DNA from: JANYGA01 sp031420415
GTDB lineage: Bacteria > Vulcanimicrobiota > Vulcanimicrobiia > Vulcanimicrobiales > Vulcanimicrobiaceae
Assembly: GCA_031420415.1 (NCBI GenBank)
Contig: JANOMT010000049.1
Span: forward strand, 1-64,000
Length of the DNA stretch: 64,000 nt
Direction: 5' to 3'
Part shown: positions 52,367-60,769 of the stretch, piece after piece
Layout: each line of letters begins with the position of its first letter
How positions within the stretch are numbered: position 1 is the stretch's first letter
Notes under the pieces: model-generated
Told to the model about the DNA's origin: nothing
The model's database searches: none
Seen by the model: the letters and a program-made list of their open reading frames with translations, nothing else
Program-made: the position numbers and the translations under genes

Positions 52367-52420
52367 CTTCACAACATGAAGCCGGGTCTTCATATGCCGT
52401 GGATTCGCGTCATTTAGGAT
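52367..52420 (+). promoter_or_regulatory. Island-type promoter of alcohol dehydrogenase gene, leaderless
   Basis: CTTCATA (52388-52394), 20 bases, TAGGAT (52415-52420), seven bases, then ATG 52428. An extra CTTCACA (52367-52373) lies 21 bases further upstream, near two 11-base steps, with an inverted ATGAAG between. The site lies in the divergent gap to the response regulator. Confidence 0.65.
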
Positions 52421-52427
52421 ATCCGTC

Positions 52428-53525
52428 ATGAACACGACGATGAGTCAACTACGAGTCTCGGCGCCAGTCGCTATGATGAGGGCGTTTGCCATGCTCGGCA
52501 TCGAGCGCACGGGGTTCATCGAAAAAGCGGTACCCATCGCGGGGCCGCTCGACGCCATCGTGAAGACGACGCACGCGCTCATCTGTACGTCGGACGCACA
52601 CACGGTGCGAGGAGCGGTCGGACCGAGAGAAGCGATGACGCTAGGCCATGAAGCCGTCGGCGTCGTCTACAAAGTCGGTTCGGAGGTACGGCATTTCAAG
52701 CCCGGGGATCGCGTCGTCGTCGGCGCCATCACACCTGAATGGGGATCGATGGCAGCGCAAAACGGTTTCCCGTCGCAATCCTCGGGCGCGCTCGGCGGCT
52801 GGAAGTTCGCAAACACGAAAGACGGCGTTTTCGCCGACTATTTTCACGTGAACGAGGCCGACGCCAACATGGCGCTCATCCCCGATGACGTCACGCCCGA
52901 GCAGGCCATCTATTGCTCCGATATGATGTCGACCGGCTTCATGGCAGCCGAACACGGGGATATTCCAATCGGCGGGACCGTCGCGATCTTCGCTCAGGGT
53001 CCCGTCGGACTCATGGCAACGGTGGGCGCGCGCTTGCGCGGCGCAGGTTTGATCATCGCCGTCGAGACCGATCCGAAACGCGCGCAACTCGCGCGTGAAT
53101 ACGGTGCGCATGTGGTCGTCGATTTCAATAAAGAAGATCCGGTGGCGCGCATTCTTGCAGAGACGGGTGGAATCGGAGTCGACACGGCAATCGAGGCTCT
53201 CGGAGCGGAGAAGAGCTTCGAGCAGTGCATCGCGGTAACGAAGCCAGGGGGCACGATTTCAAACGCCGGTTATCACGGCTCGGGCGAGTTCGTTTCGATA
53301 CCGCGCGTGGCGTGGGGTGTCGGCATGGCTGATAAGACGATTCGTACGGGCTTGTGTCCGGGCGGCCGGCTACGCATGGAACGTCTCTTACTTCTGTTGC
53401 AAAAAAGAATGGTCGATCCGACCAAGCTCACGACGCACACGTTTCCATTCGACGAGATGCCGCGAGCGTTCGAGATCATGGACGGCAAGCTCGACGGCGT
53501 CCTCAAGCCGCTCATTCTGTTCTAG
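52428..53525 (+). CDS. Zinc-dependent alcohol dehydrogenase (isopropanol dehydrogenase-like)
   Basis: A 365-residue MDR-family alcohol dehydrogenase. The catalytic zinc ligands correspond to Cys in ICTSDAHT, His in GHEAVGVV and Asp in YCSDMMSTGFMA, the C-H-D set of clostridial and Thermoanaerobacter secondary-alcohol dehydrogenases. The four-cysteine structural zinc lobe is absent, as in that group. The cofactor motif is FAQGPVGLMATVGARLRG. It would interconvert ketones or aldehydes and alcohols with NADP(H). The ATG lies seven bases after a -10-like hexamer, predicting a leaderless message. Confidence 0.92.
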   Translation: MNTTMSQLRVSAPVAMMRAFAMLGIERTGFIEKAVPIAGPLDAIVKTTHALICTSDAHTVRGAVGPREAMTLGHEAVGVVYKVGSEVRHFKPGDRVVVGAITPEWGSMAAQNGFPSQSSGALGGWKFANTKDGVFADYFHVNEADANMALIPDDVTPEQAIYCSDMMSTGFMAAEHGDIPIGGTVAIFAQGPVGLMATVGARLRGAGLIIAVETDPKRAQLAREYGAHVVVDFNKEDPVARILAETGGIGVDTAIEALGAEKSFEQCIAVTKPGGTISNAGYHGSGEFVSIPRVAWGVGMADKTIRTGLCPGGRLRMERLLLLLQKRMVDPTKLTTHTFPFDEMPRAFEIMDGKLDGVLKPLILF

Positions 53526-53560
53526 GTGCGCAGGGCTCGTCCAGCCGTAATTTTAAGCGC

Positions 53561-53948
53561 TCACTCCGCGTCAAGTGCCTCGATCGGGTTGAGCCGGGAG
53601 GCCTTGCGCGCCGGATAGTAGCCGAAACTCGTGCGTAGCACCGCGGCGACGGCGCTTTGTTCGGCAGCCGAGGTCGCATTCGCTTTGTGCGCCCGCTTGC
53701 GCGTACGCGGCGCTCGCTTGATCGAACTGAGCGCGAAACGTGCTCGGATCGATCCGCGCGAGAATGTCGCCTTTCCGCACGCGACTGTTATAATCGACGA
53801 GCAATTCCGAGATCGTTCCGGAGACCTGCGAACCCACCGAGATGGTGTCTTGAGCGTTGAGGGTCCCCGTCGCCGACGCGCTCTGCACCAACGTCTGACG
53901 AATGACCGGTTGGGTGACGAACGTTAACGCCGGAGGCGTGCGGCAACG
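53561..53948 (-). pseudogene. MacA N-terminal / MacB C-terminal deletion remnant
   Basis: The upstream part (53948 to about 53690) encodes a MacA-type membrane-fusion segment: SASATGTLNAQDTISVGSQV, GTISELLVDYNSRVRKGD and LARIDPSTF. The last part, in another frame, encodes RTSFGYYPARKASRLNPIEA and ALDAE before TGA 53561-53563, the exact C-terminal signature of MacB/FtsX-type ABC permeases. The fusion-protein C-terminus, the whole ATPase and most of the permease are missing. The simplest reading is one large internal deletion of a macA-macB operon plus a one-base shift. No function is expected. Confidence 0.75.
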
Positions 53949-54070
53949 TCAGCAAGGACGTGCCTGCGTTCGCACGATAAACATTTCATAAACTGGGATG
54001 CTCTCCTCACGGAAAGATGTACCGTGGTCGATCCTTGTGAACGCCTCGTGAAGATTTAGCAGGGGATGGC

Positions 54071-54112
54071 GGCAAGATCGACGGCGTACTCAAGCCGCTC
54101 ATTATGTTTTAG
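54071..54112 (+). pseudogene. Tail remnant of a second alcohol dehydrogenase
   Basis: These 42 bases match the last 42 of the alcohol dehydrogenase gene (53484-53525) at 38 positions and encode G-K-I-D-G-V-L-K-P-L-I-M-F-stop in place of G-K-L-D-G-V-L-K-P-L-I-L-F-stop. Just upstream, similarity fades. The region 53526-54184 therefore holds only remnants and no intact gene. Confidence 0.7.
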
Positions 54113-54184
54113 GCGTTTAGGAAACGCCGCGGCAGTTTTAACGCACGATAAAACTACGTTCGAACCCGAACCGTTATCGAGCCT

Positions 54185-54688
54185 TCAGCGTAAGGCGTGT
54201 TCGTCCGTCTTCTTCAACTCCGCGATAAAAGCGTCACGATGTCGTCCCTCGTCGACACTGATGCGGTCGAACCAATCTGCAACTTTCAGATCGCCTTGGA
54301 CTCGCGCGCGTTTCGCCATGTCGGGATACATGACGGTATGTTCGTAATTCTCGTCGGCGATTGCCTCTCTTAAATTATTGGATTCAGTCCCCACGAAGCC
54401 CATGAGCGCTGCGTGTCCGGCGAAATGAGAAGCATTTTCGGTGTTGGCTGTGTCCGTGAAGAGTTTCGCTAACTTCAAATTACCATGCGCGCGCGCGGCA
54501 TTCGCATACGATATATACGAAAGGTATGCGTATGCTTCCCCGTGCATGGCGTCGCGAAGATCTTTCTGCGTGCCATACGTCGTCGTATGGATGCTACCGG
54601 CGGCATAAGCGATCCCGCCTGAGACGAGCGCAGCGAGCAAAATTGGCACGAAGGCCGCATGCCGCATGTTTTTTGCGATGTCGCGCAT
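54185..54688 (-). CDS. Secreted rubrerythrin-like ferritin-family protein
   Basis: Start at ATG 54688 with AGAGGA eight bases upstream; 167 residues. A signal peptide or anchor (AAFVPILLAALVSGGIAYAAG) precedes a four-helix diiron domain with ligands spread over EAYAYLSY (Glu51), TENASHF (Glu84, His88), DENYEHTVMYPDMA (Glu113, Glu116) and DEGRH (Glu147, His150). This is the rubrerythrin di-iron pattern without the C-terminal rubredoxin domain. It probably acts as a peroxidase or iron-binding protein outside the cytoplasm. Usual rubrerythrins are cytoplasmic, so the export signal is noteworthy. Confidence 0.85.
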   Translation of the reverse strand: MRDIAKNMRHAAFVPILLAALVSGGIAYAAGSIHTTTYGTQKDLRDAMHGEAYAYLSYISYANAARAHGNLKLAKLFTDTANTENASHFAGHAALMGFVGTESNNLREAIADENYEHTVMYPDMAKRARVQGDLKVADWFDRISVDEGRHRDAFIAELKKTDEHALR

Positions 54689-55081
54689 ATTTCGTTCCTC
54701 TCGAGTTACGCGCATAGACCGCTACGTTGACGTCGATACAGTCGCACTCGTACGAAGCGTATTCGATTCGTCGGAAGTTGCTGCGAACTTGCGAGCACGA
54801 CCCGGCTTTCAGCCCGGGCGCTTGGTTTCTTCCCACGACCTTCGCGTCCGGAGAGTATCTTCCAAAAGTAAACTTATCGCCGACCGACTTCGCGTGAAGG
54901 CATCTGTCGATTTGAGGTTTCGACTCGTGATTATTTTTCTTCGTGGCATGACGTTGCCGATCGACGAGGCCGCGACGTCGGGCCATAAAGCCTCGAGGTT
55001 GATGAGCTACGTCGTCGCGTTCTCCGATGGAGCCGTTAGACACGACGCCGCGATCTTGATCGCTCGATGCACGTAAATCGA
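54689..55081. other. Gap with no recognisable gene
   Basis: About 390 bases between the divergent rubrerythrin-like and M48 genes. Frames on both strands are open but Arg/Ser-rich and match nothing I know. It probably contains the two promoters; no clear CTTCAYA-N20-TANNNT match was found. Confidence 0.4.
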
Positions 55082-55867
55082 ATGAGCCGATTCTCCCCCT
55101 ACGTCGTCGTCCCACTCGTCGTATTTGCGATCCTATCGCGTATGGCTGTCGTCGCACATGCCGAAGATTCCGAACGACGTATCGGCGCGGACGTTTACCG
55201 CGAGTTGCAAGCAAAAGGCGAGATTATCGATCAATCGTCGCCGTTGTACACCGCTTTGAGGCCGACGGCTAGGCGGATTGCAAACGTCGCAAATCGTCAG
55301 TACGAGTATCCGTTTCGCTTCGTCCTCGTTCGTCAGAAACAGCCGAACGCGTTTGCGGTTCCGGGTGGGAATGTCTATATATCGGATTCGTTGATGCGCT
55401 TCGTACGATATCGCGAAGCGCTCGCCGCTGTGCTCTGCCATGAAACGGCGCACACGATCCATCACGACGTCACGAACCTCATACGTAAGAACCAGAACAC
55501 CAATCTTGCGGCACGCGCCCTAGCGATCTTACTTGGCAGCAAATCCGGGAGTCTTACCGACTACGGCATCGGCGTTCTCGCCAATTTGCAATCGCTCTCG
55601 TTTTCCCGCGACGTGGAGCGTACCGCCGATCTCAAAGGCGCCGACACGTGCGCGGAAGCGAATTCAAATCCGTGGGGTCTCGTCAAACTCATTGAGGCGT
55701 TTGGCAAAAGTAATGCCGGTGGAAAGCTCGAGATGCTCTCGGATCATCCACGCGACGACCACCGCATCTCCGACCTCGAAGCGCATTTTCGCAATCATCC
55801 CGAGCGTTTTACGCGCTTCAAGCGCGACTCGGCATGGAGCACGCCACTCAATATCTCTCGTCGATAG
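55082..55867 (+). CDS. M48-family zinc metalloprotease
   Basis: Start set at ATG 55082, directly before a signal peptide (YVVVPLVVFAILSRMAVVAHAED); ATG 55067 is also possible. The 261-residue protein has the zinc motif HETAH (His120, Glu121, His124) and the third ligand in ERTADLKGAD. RQKQPNAFAVPGGNVYISDSLM is the family's preceding loop. It resembles periplasmic BepA/LoiP-type proteases that survey outer-membrane proteins. It ends one base before the stop of the convergent MFS gene. Confidence 0.9.
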   Translation: MSRFSPYVVVPLVVFAILSRMAVVAHAEDSERRIGADVYRELQAKGEIIDQSSPLYTALRPTARRIANVANRQYEYPFRFVLVRQKQPNAFAVPGGNVYISDSLMRFVRYREALAAVLCHETAHTIHHDVTNLIRKNQNTNLAARALAILLGSKSGSLTDYGIGVLANLQSLSFSRDVERTADLKGADTCAEANSNPWGLVKLIEAFGKSNAGGKLEMLSDHPRDDHRISDLEAHFRNHPERFTRFKRDSAWSTPLNISRR

Positions 55868-55868
55868 C

Positions 55869-57083
55869 TTACCGTGCTTGGGTTCGGCCGAAGCCTGGAC
55901 CGTCCGACTCGACGGCAAAAGCGATTGCTGCCGCGGCTGCAAATCCCGCGCCGGTTGCGAATGTTACGGTCGGTCCGAAGTGCGCCCACAAGACGCCCGC
56001 AAGAGAGCTCGCGACCAAAAGCGCCACGCCGGTCGACACATTAAAAATGCCGAAGGCGGTTCCACGTAAATCGGCAGGTGCCGTATCGGCGACGAGAGCC
56101 GAGAGCAGGCCTTGCGAAAGGCCCATGTATGCTCCCCATAAGGCAACTCCGACGAAGAGGCCGATGAGGCCCGGCGCAAATGCGATCGAGAGATCGGCCG
56201 CAACGAGCACGGCAAGTCCGAACGTGAGAACTTTGCGGCGACCGATTCGGTCTGATAAGCTTCCGGCCGGGGTCGCGACGGTGGCATAGACGATGTTCAT
56301 GACGACGAGTACGATGGGCACGAGCGCGAGCGGCAAGCCGACTTGCTGACCTTTGAGGACGAGAAACGCACCGCTGAACCGGGCAAGTGTGAAGACGATT
56401 CCAATGACGACGACCCGCCAATAGGATCTACTCATGCGTGCGAGATCGGCGCGCCGCACGGGCCAGTCGCGCCGTTTGCTTGGCTTCACCCCGGCTGGTT
56501 CCCGAACACCGACGATCAGCAAGGCGACGGCGATCGCAGCCGGGATCGTGGCCCACCAAAATACCGCTCGGAAATTATCGACGTAGAGAATCATGAGGGC
56601 CATCGCCAACACTGGGCCGGCAACACCTCCGATCGTATCGAGCGCCTGGCGCAAACCGAATGCTGCGCCCCGAATTTCCGGTGGCGTAATGTCGGCGACG
56701 AGAGCGTCGCGCGGGGAATCCCGAATTCCCTTGCCGATTCGGTCGAGAAAACGGGCTGCGAAGACCGCGACGATCGACCCCGCCAATGGAAAGATCGGCT
56801 TCGTTATGGCCGAGAGTCCGTAGCCGACGATCGTCAGGAGTTTTCGCTTGCCGATGCGGTCTGAGATGACGCCTGAAAACATCTTCGTAATCGCCGCCGT
56901 CGCCTCGGCGACACCCTCGATCACCCCGACCGTGACCAGACTCGCACCGAGCGTGTCGACGAGAAAGAGCGGCAACAAACTATGCACGAGCTCCGACGAA
57001 ACGTCCATGAACAGTGCGACGAAGCCGAGAGCGACGACACTGTTGGGAACGTCGCGCCAACTCCGGGGCTTGGATCGTGCCAT
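55869..57083 (-). CDS. MFS transporter
   Basis: A 404-residue, 12-helix MFS protein. Motif A-like loops are GVISDRIGKRKLLT and RFLDRIGKGIRDSPRDALVAD, the latter typical of a large uncharacterised MFS group found beside stress genes. The second half repeats the pattern with GSLSDRIGRRKVLT. Substrate unknown. It follows the acyl-CoA synthetase gene by 38 bases on the same strand. Confidence 0.88.
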   Translation of the reverse strand: MARSKPRSWRDVPNSVVALGFVALFMDVSSELVHSLLPLFLVDTLGASLVTVGVIEGVAEATAAITKMFSGVISDRIGKRKLLTIVGYGLSAITKPIFPLAGSIVAVFAARFLDRIGKGIRDSPRDALVADITPPEIRGAAFGLRQALDTIGGVAGPVLAMALMILYVDNFRAVFWWATIPAAIAVALLIVGVREPAGVKPSKRRDWPVRRADLARMSRSYWRVVVIGIVFTLARFSGAFLVLKGQQVGLPLALVPIVLVVMNIVYATVATPAGSLSDRIGRRKVLTFGLAVLVAADLSIAFAPGLIGLFVGVALWGAYMGLSQGLLSALVADTAPADLRGTAFGIFNVSTGVALLVASSLAGVLWAHFGPTVTFATGAGFAAAAAIAFAVESDGPGFGRTQAR

Positions 57084-57121
57084 ATGCTATCCCGTCGACA
57101 CGTTACGGCGATGAAATGACG

Positions 57122-59800
57122 TCAACGGCCGAGTAACGACGGTATCGGTGCCGATTCGACGCGGATGCGAGCGTCAACAGTCCAAGCGCCGCGTTCGTCG
57201 ACCACGACGGGATTGCAATCGATTTCCGCGATTGAGGGGAAGCGGCTGACGAGCCGATCGATTCGAGCGACGATGTCTTCGAACGCCGCGATATTTTTCG
57301 CCGGTGCGCCGCGATACCCGCGTAAGAGCGGCGCGCAACGCAGTTCGGAGATCATCTCGCGCGTGTCGCCCACCTCGAGCCCGGCGAGGCGAAGCGCGAC
57401 GTCGTTTTCAATTTCGATCGTGGTGCCGCCGGCGCCGCACGCGACGAGCGGGCCGAGTGACGTGTCGCGCATGGCGCCGACGAACATCTCGATGCCTTTG
57501 GGTGCCATGCGTTCCACGACGAAACCCGTGAGCGCGTGACCATCGCGTTCGAGACGTTCGCGCATTTCCAGCGCTAACACGGCGGCCGCTTGGGGATCGG
57601 CAATATCGAGGCGCACCGCACCGTGCTCGCTCTTATGAAGCAGCGTCGGTGCGATCGCTTTGAGCGCGACCGGAACGCCGATCTCACGCGCGGCGCGCGC
57701 GACGTCGTCGACCGAGCTGACGATCTGCTGCGCCATGCGTGGGACGCTGAATGCGTCGAGCAGCGCTGCCACCGATGCGGGCGACAGCCAGCCCGTTCCC
57801 GCGTCGAGCGCGCTCGCAACGATCGCGCTTGCCGCTTTTACGTCGATTGCGTTTGGCATGCCGGCCGACTCGTGCTCGCCTCGATTTCTCGAGCGCACGA
57901 TTTTAGAAAGCGCGAGCGCGGCGTCTTCAGCGAATGTCAAGAAGGGCGTGTGTTGCGGAAGATCGTTGAAACGGGGCCGCGCGCTCGCAGAAAGATATGC
58001 GGCCACGATCGGTTTGATCGAATCCACACCGGCTTCGGCGATCGCACGTACGGCGTCGCCTGCGCCTGCAACGAACGGTGGAACGTAGACGGCGATGATC
58101 GCATCGACGTTCGCATCTGCCGCAACGATCGAGAGCACGACGCGATACGCGTCGGCGCTCGCCATCGCGGTCATGTCGATCGGATTCGAGAGACCGGCAT
58201 TGGGGCCGAGCACTTCTCGTAGCCGTACGGTCGTGGCTTCTTGCAAAACGGAAACCTCGAGGCCATGGGTCGCGCATGCATCGGCACACAGAATCGCTGG
58301 GCCGCCCGCGTTGGTCACGATCGCGACGCGATTTCCGCGCGGGAGCGGTTGCGATACGACGATCGCCGCAACATCGAATAACTCTTCCAACGTATCCGTA
58401 CCGATGATGCCGGCACGCTCGTAGAGCGCATCGATTCGCGCCGGTGAGGTCGCGACGAGCGCACCGGTGTGCGATCCGGCGGCACGAGCGCCCGCACCCG
58501 TACGGCCACCCTTGATCGCGACGATCGGTTTTTTCGCGCCGACGCGGCGCGCGATGCGCGCGAATTTGCGCGCGTTGCCAAACGATTCGAGATAGAGGAG
58601 GATAGCGGATGTTTGCGGATCGCTTTCCCAATATTGCAGCAGGTCGTTACTCGAAACGTCGGCTTGATTACCCGTCGAAACGAACGACGAGAGACCGAGG
58701 CCGAGTTCTTTTGCGAAGTCGACGATCGCGAGACCGAGCGCACCGCTTTGTGAGAGAAACGCAAGCCTTCCCGCAACGGGTCGCTGCGGACCGAACGTTG
58801 CGTGCATGCGTACCGCGGGATCGGTCGTGATTATCCCGAGGCAATTCGGACCGACCAGGCGCATTCCGGCGTCGCGCGCGATCGCGAGAAGTTCGTGCTG
58901 ACGCGCTTTTGCCTCGTCGCTCCCGATCTCGGCGAAACCCGAGCTGATGACGACGAGCCCTCGAACGTTTTTTGCGGCGCAATCGCGCGCGATGTCGCTG
59001 ACGGCGCTTGCGGGAACCGCCACGATCGCAAGATCCACCATTCCTGGAATCGCACTGACGCGTGGGTACGCTCGCAATTCCCCAATCATCGTGGCGCGCG
59101 GATGGACGAGCGCGATGCGCCCGGTATAGCCAAAACCGACGAGGTTGCGCAAGATCGACGAACCGATATTGTCGGCGTGCTCGGAAACGCCGACGATCGC
59201 GATCGATTGCGGTTGGAAGATCGGCTCGAGGCTAGCGACGGTCGCGCGACGTTCGCGCTCTTCGAACCGTGCGATCGTTTCATCGGAAAACGCGGTGGGA
59301 AGCGTGATGCGAATCGTTCCGCCCTCGTGGTGCACGTCGGTTGGGAAACCGGCATTGGTAAAGACGTCGAGCATCGCGCGATTCTCGGGCATGACGACGG
59401 CTTCGAAGATCTCGATGCCGTTCTCACTCGCGATCTCAGCGAGCCTGCCGAGCATGATCGTCGCGAGTCCCCGGCCCTGATAGATCTCCGTCACCGCGAA
59501 CGCGACTTCCGCGCGATTGGGATCGATACGCATCATGGCGGCGTGTGCGATGATGCGACCGTCCATCGTCTGCGCGACGATCGAGAGACCGCTCGTATCC
59601 GTCGCTTCGTGCAAAAGTTCTTCGACCGCCGTTTCGATCGTCGTTGCATGAAAGAAACGGAAGCGCCGGCTTTCGGGCAAGAGCCCGCCGACGAAGGCTT
59701 CTATCTGTTCGGCACGGAGATCGCGCGCCTCGTTGATTTCGATGGTTTCTCCACCCGCGAGAGTGACGTCGATCGAAGCGACTCGGAAATGTATGGTCAT
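57122..59800 (-). CDS. GNAT domain fused to NDP-forming acyl-CoA synthetase (Pat-like)
   Basis: An 892-residue multidomain protein. Residues about 15-170 are a GNAT acetyltransferase (AVTEIYQGRGLATIML acetyl-CoA loop). Then come a CoA-binding domain (IFQPQSIAIVGVSEHADNIGSSI), a succinyl-CoA-ligase-like domain with phospho-His in AAGSHTGALV, and a C-terminal ATP-grasp (VALKAIAPTLLHKSEHGAV). Protein acetyltransferases of the PatZ type carry the GNAT at the C-terminus; here it is N-terminal, as in several soil phyla. Its ATG overlaps the Usp stop, so the pair is co-translated. Either ADP-forming acetyl-CoA synthesis or lysine acetylation is possible. Confidence 0.9.
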   Translation of the reverse strand: MTIHFRVASIDVTLAGGETIEINEARDLRAEQIEAFVGGLLPESRRFRFFHATTIETAVEELLHEATDTSGLSIVAQTMDGRIIAHAAMMRIDPNRAEVAFAVTEIYQGRGLATIMLGRLAEIASENGIEIFEAVVMPENRAMLDVFTNAGFPTDVHHEGGTIRITLPTAFSDETIARFEERERRATVASLEPIFQPQSIAIVGVSEHADNIGSSILRNLVGFGYTGRIALVHPRATMIGELRAYPRVSAIPGMVDLAIVAVPASAVSDIARDCAAKNVRGLVVISSGFAEIGSDEAKARQHELLAIARDAGMRLVGPNCLGIITTDPAVRMHATFGPQRPVAGRLAFLSQSGALGLAIVDFAKELGLGLSSFVSTGNQADVSSNDLLQYWESDPQTSAILLYLESFGNARKFARIARRVGAKKPIVAIKGGRTGAGARAAGSHTGALVATSPARIDALYERAGIIGTDTLEELFDVAAIVVSQPLPRGNRVAIVTNAGGPAILCADACATHGLEVSVLQEATTVRLREVLGPNAGLSNPIDMTAMASADAYRVVLSIVAADANVDAIIAVYVPPFVAGAGDAVRAIAEAGVDSIKPIVAAYLSASARPRFNDLPQHTPFLTFAEDAALALSKIVRSRNRGEHESAGMPNAIDVKAASAIVASALDAGTGWLSPASVAALLDAFSVPRMAQQIVSSVDDVARAAREIGVPVALKAIAPTLLHKSEHGAVRLDIADPQAAAVLALEMRERLERDGHALTGFVVERMAPKGIEMFVGAMRDTSLGPLVACGAGGTTIEIENDVALRLAGLEVGDTREMISELRCAPLLRGYRGAPAKNIAAFEDIVARIDRLVSRFPSIAEIDCNPVVVDERGAWTVDARIRVESAPIPSLLGR

Positions 59801-60714
59801 CGTTCGGGCAAACGGAGCGTCGTCGCGTTGGAAGCGGGAACCACGACAACCGGCACGCGACTACAGCAGGCGATACGCTCTGCGACACTTCCGACGAAGA
59901 GTCGATTGAGACCACGACGTCCGTGCGTTCCGACGATGATGAGATTCGAATCCCGCGTCGCGGCCATCGATAGGATCGCATCCGCAGGCTCGCCCTCGGC
60001 AACGACGCTTTCGGATACGACGCCATGATCGCGCGCGCGATCCGTTTGCATGGCGAGAAGCCGAACGACATTCGACATCGCGTCGGAGGCCGAGGTATCG
60101 GTGTCGAGAAACTCGCGCGTTTTTACAACCGTGCAGAACACGAGACGCGCTTCATCGGCTTCCGCGAAAGATCGTGCGAAAGCCGCGGCAGCGTCGCTCG
60201 GATCGGAATCGTCGATCGCGACGAGAATACGATCGAAAACCACGTGTGCGTCGCTCCATTCGGCGGGCACGATGAATGTTGGGACACTGGCGCGGCGCAA
60301 GACGCTTCCAGCGACGCTTCCCATGACGGCGCGCTCGAATCCCCGTTTTCCTTGCGTTCCCATCACGATGGCGTCGACGGTTCGTGCTCTCGCGAACGCT
60401 GCGATCGCAGGCGCTGGCGGATACTCGAGCGCGGCGGTCGCAACGACGATGCCCGCATCGGTCGCCCGTTTCGCCGCTTCTGCAAGTATCGATTCGGCAG
60501 CCACGTCCAAAGCACGCGCGAGCCGCAACGATCGCCTCGACGTTTCTTCCGTCGACGCGAACGATTCGATTTCGACACCCGTGCGATCGACGGCGTAACA
60601 AATGGACACATCACTGCTCTGCCGGCGAGCGAGTGCGATCGCAAAAGAAACGGCCCGATCGCCAGATTTGGAGCCATCGGTCGCCACGAGAAGATGTTTG
60701 AGGAAGCCGATCAC
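59797..60714 (-). CDS. Tandem universal stress protein coupled to GNAT-acyl-CoA synthetase
   Basis: A 305-residue protein with two Usp domains: HLLVATDGSKSGDRAV with loop MGTQGKRGFERAVMGSV, and ILVAIDDSDPSDAAAAF with loop VGTHGRRGLNRLFVGSVAER. It resembles the Usp at 28071 closely, including MGTQGKRGFER, so the two are recent paralogues. The start GTG 60714 has no ribosome site and lies seven bases after a -10-like hexamer (leaderless). It is coupled to the synthetase by a four-base overlap, suggesting that Usp nucleotide sensing and acetylation work together. Confidence 0.92.
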   Translation of the reverse strand: MIGFLKHLLVATDGSKSGDRAVSFAIALARRQSSDVSICYAVDRTGVEIESFASTEETSRRSLRLARALDVAAESILAEAAKRATDAGIVVATAALEYPPAPAIAAFARARTVDAIVMGTQGKRGFERAVMGSVAGSVLRRASVPTFIVPAEWSDAHVVFDRILVAIDDSDPSDAAAAFARSFAEADEARLVFCTVVKTREFLDTDTSASDAMSNVVRLLAMQTDRARDHGVVSESVVAEGEPADAILSMAATRDSNLIIVGTHGRRGLNRLFVGSVAERIACCSRVPVVVVPASNATTLRLPER

Positions 60715-60721
60715 CCCGTAA

Positions 60722-60754
60722 TGAATAGGTCACGGACACGAAGGCTTTATGAAC
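60722..60754 (-). promoter_or_regulatory. Island-type promoter of Usp-synthetase operon, leaderless
   Basis: GTTCATA (60754-60748), 20 bases, TATTCA (60727-60722), seven bases, then GTG 60714. A second box CTTCGTG (60743-60737) starts 11 bases after the first. Confidence 0.55.
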
Positions 60755-60769
60755 GCAACGACGCGGACG

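Noticed and set aside
53980..54010. TTTCATA box in the remnant region
   Set aside because: No matching hexamer or repeat, and no intact gene downstream.
57084..57116. TTTCATC box, 20 bases, TAGCAT before the MFS gene at 57083
   Set aside because: The hexamer directly abuts the ATG, so the start codon would lie upstream of the transcription start; treated as coincidence.
58802..60028. 408-residue plus-strand frame across the synthetase/Usp genes
   Set aside because: It is rich in Arg, Asp and His with no domain signal, and antisense to two well-supported genes: a GC-codon shadow.
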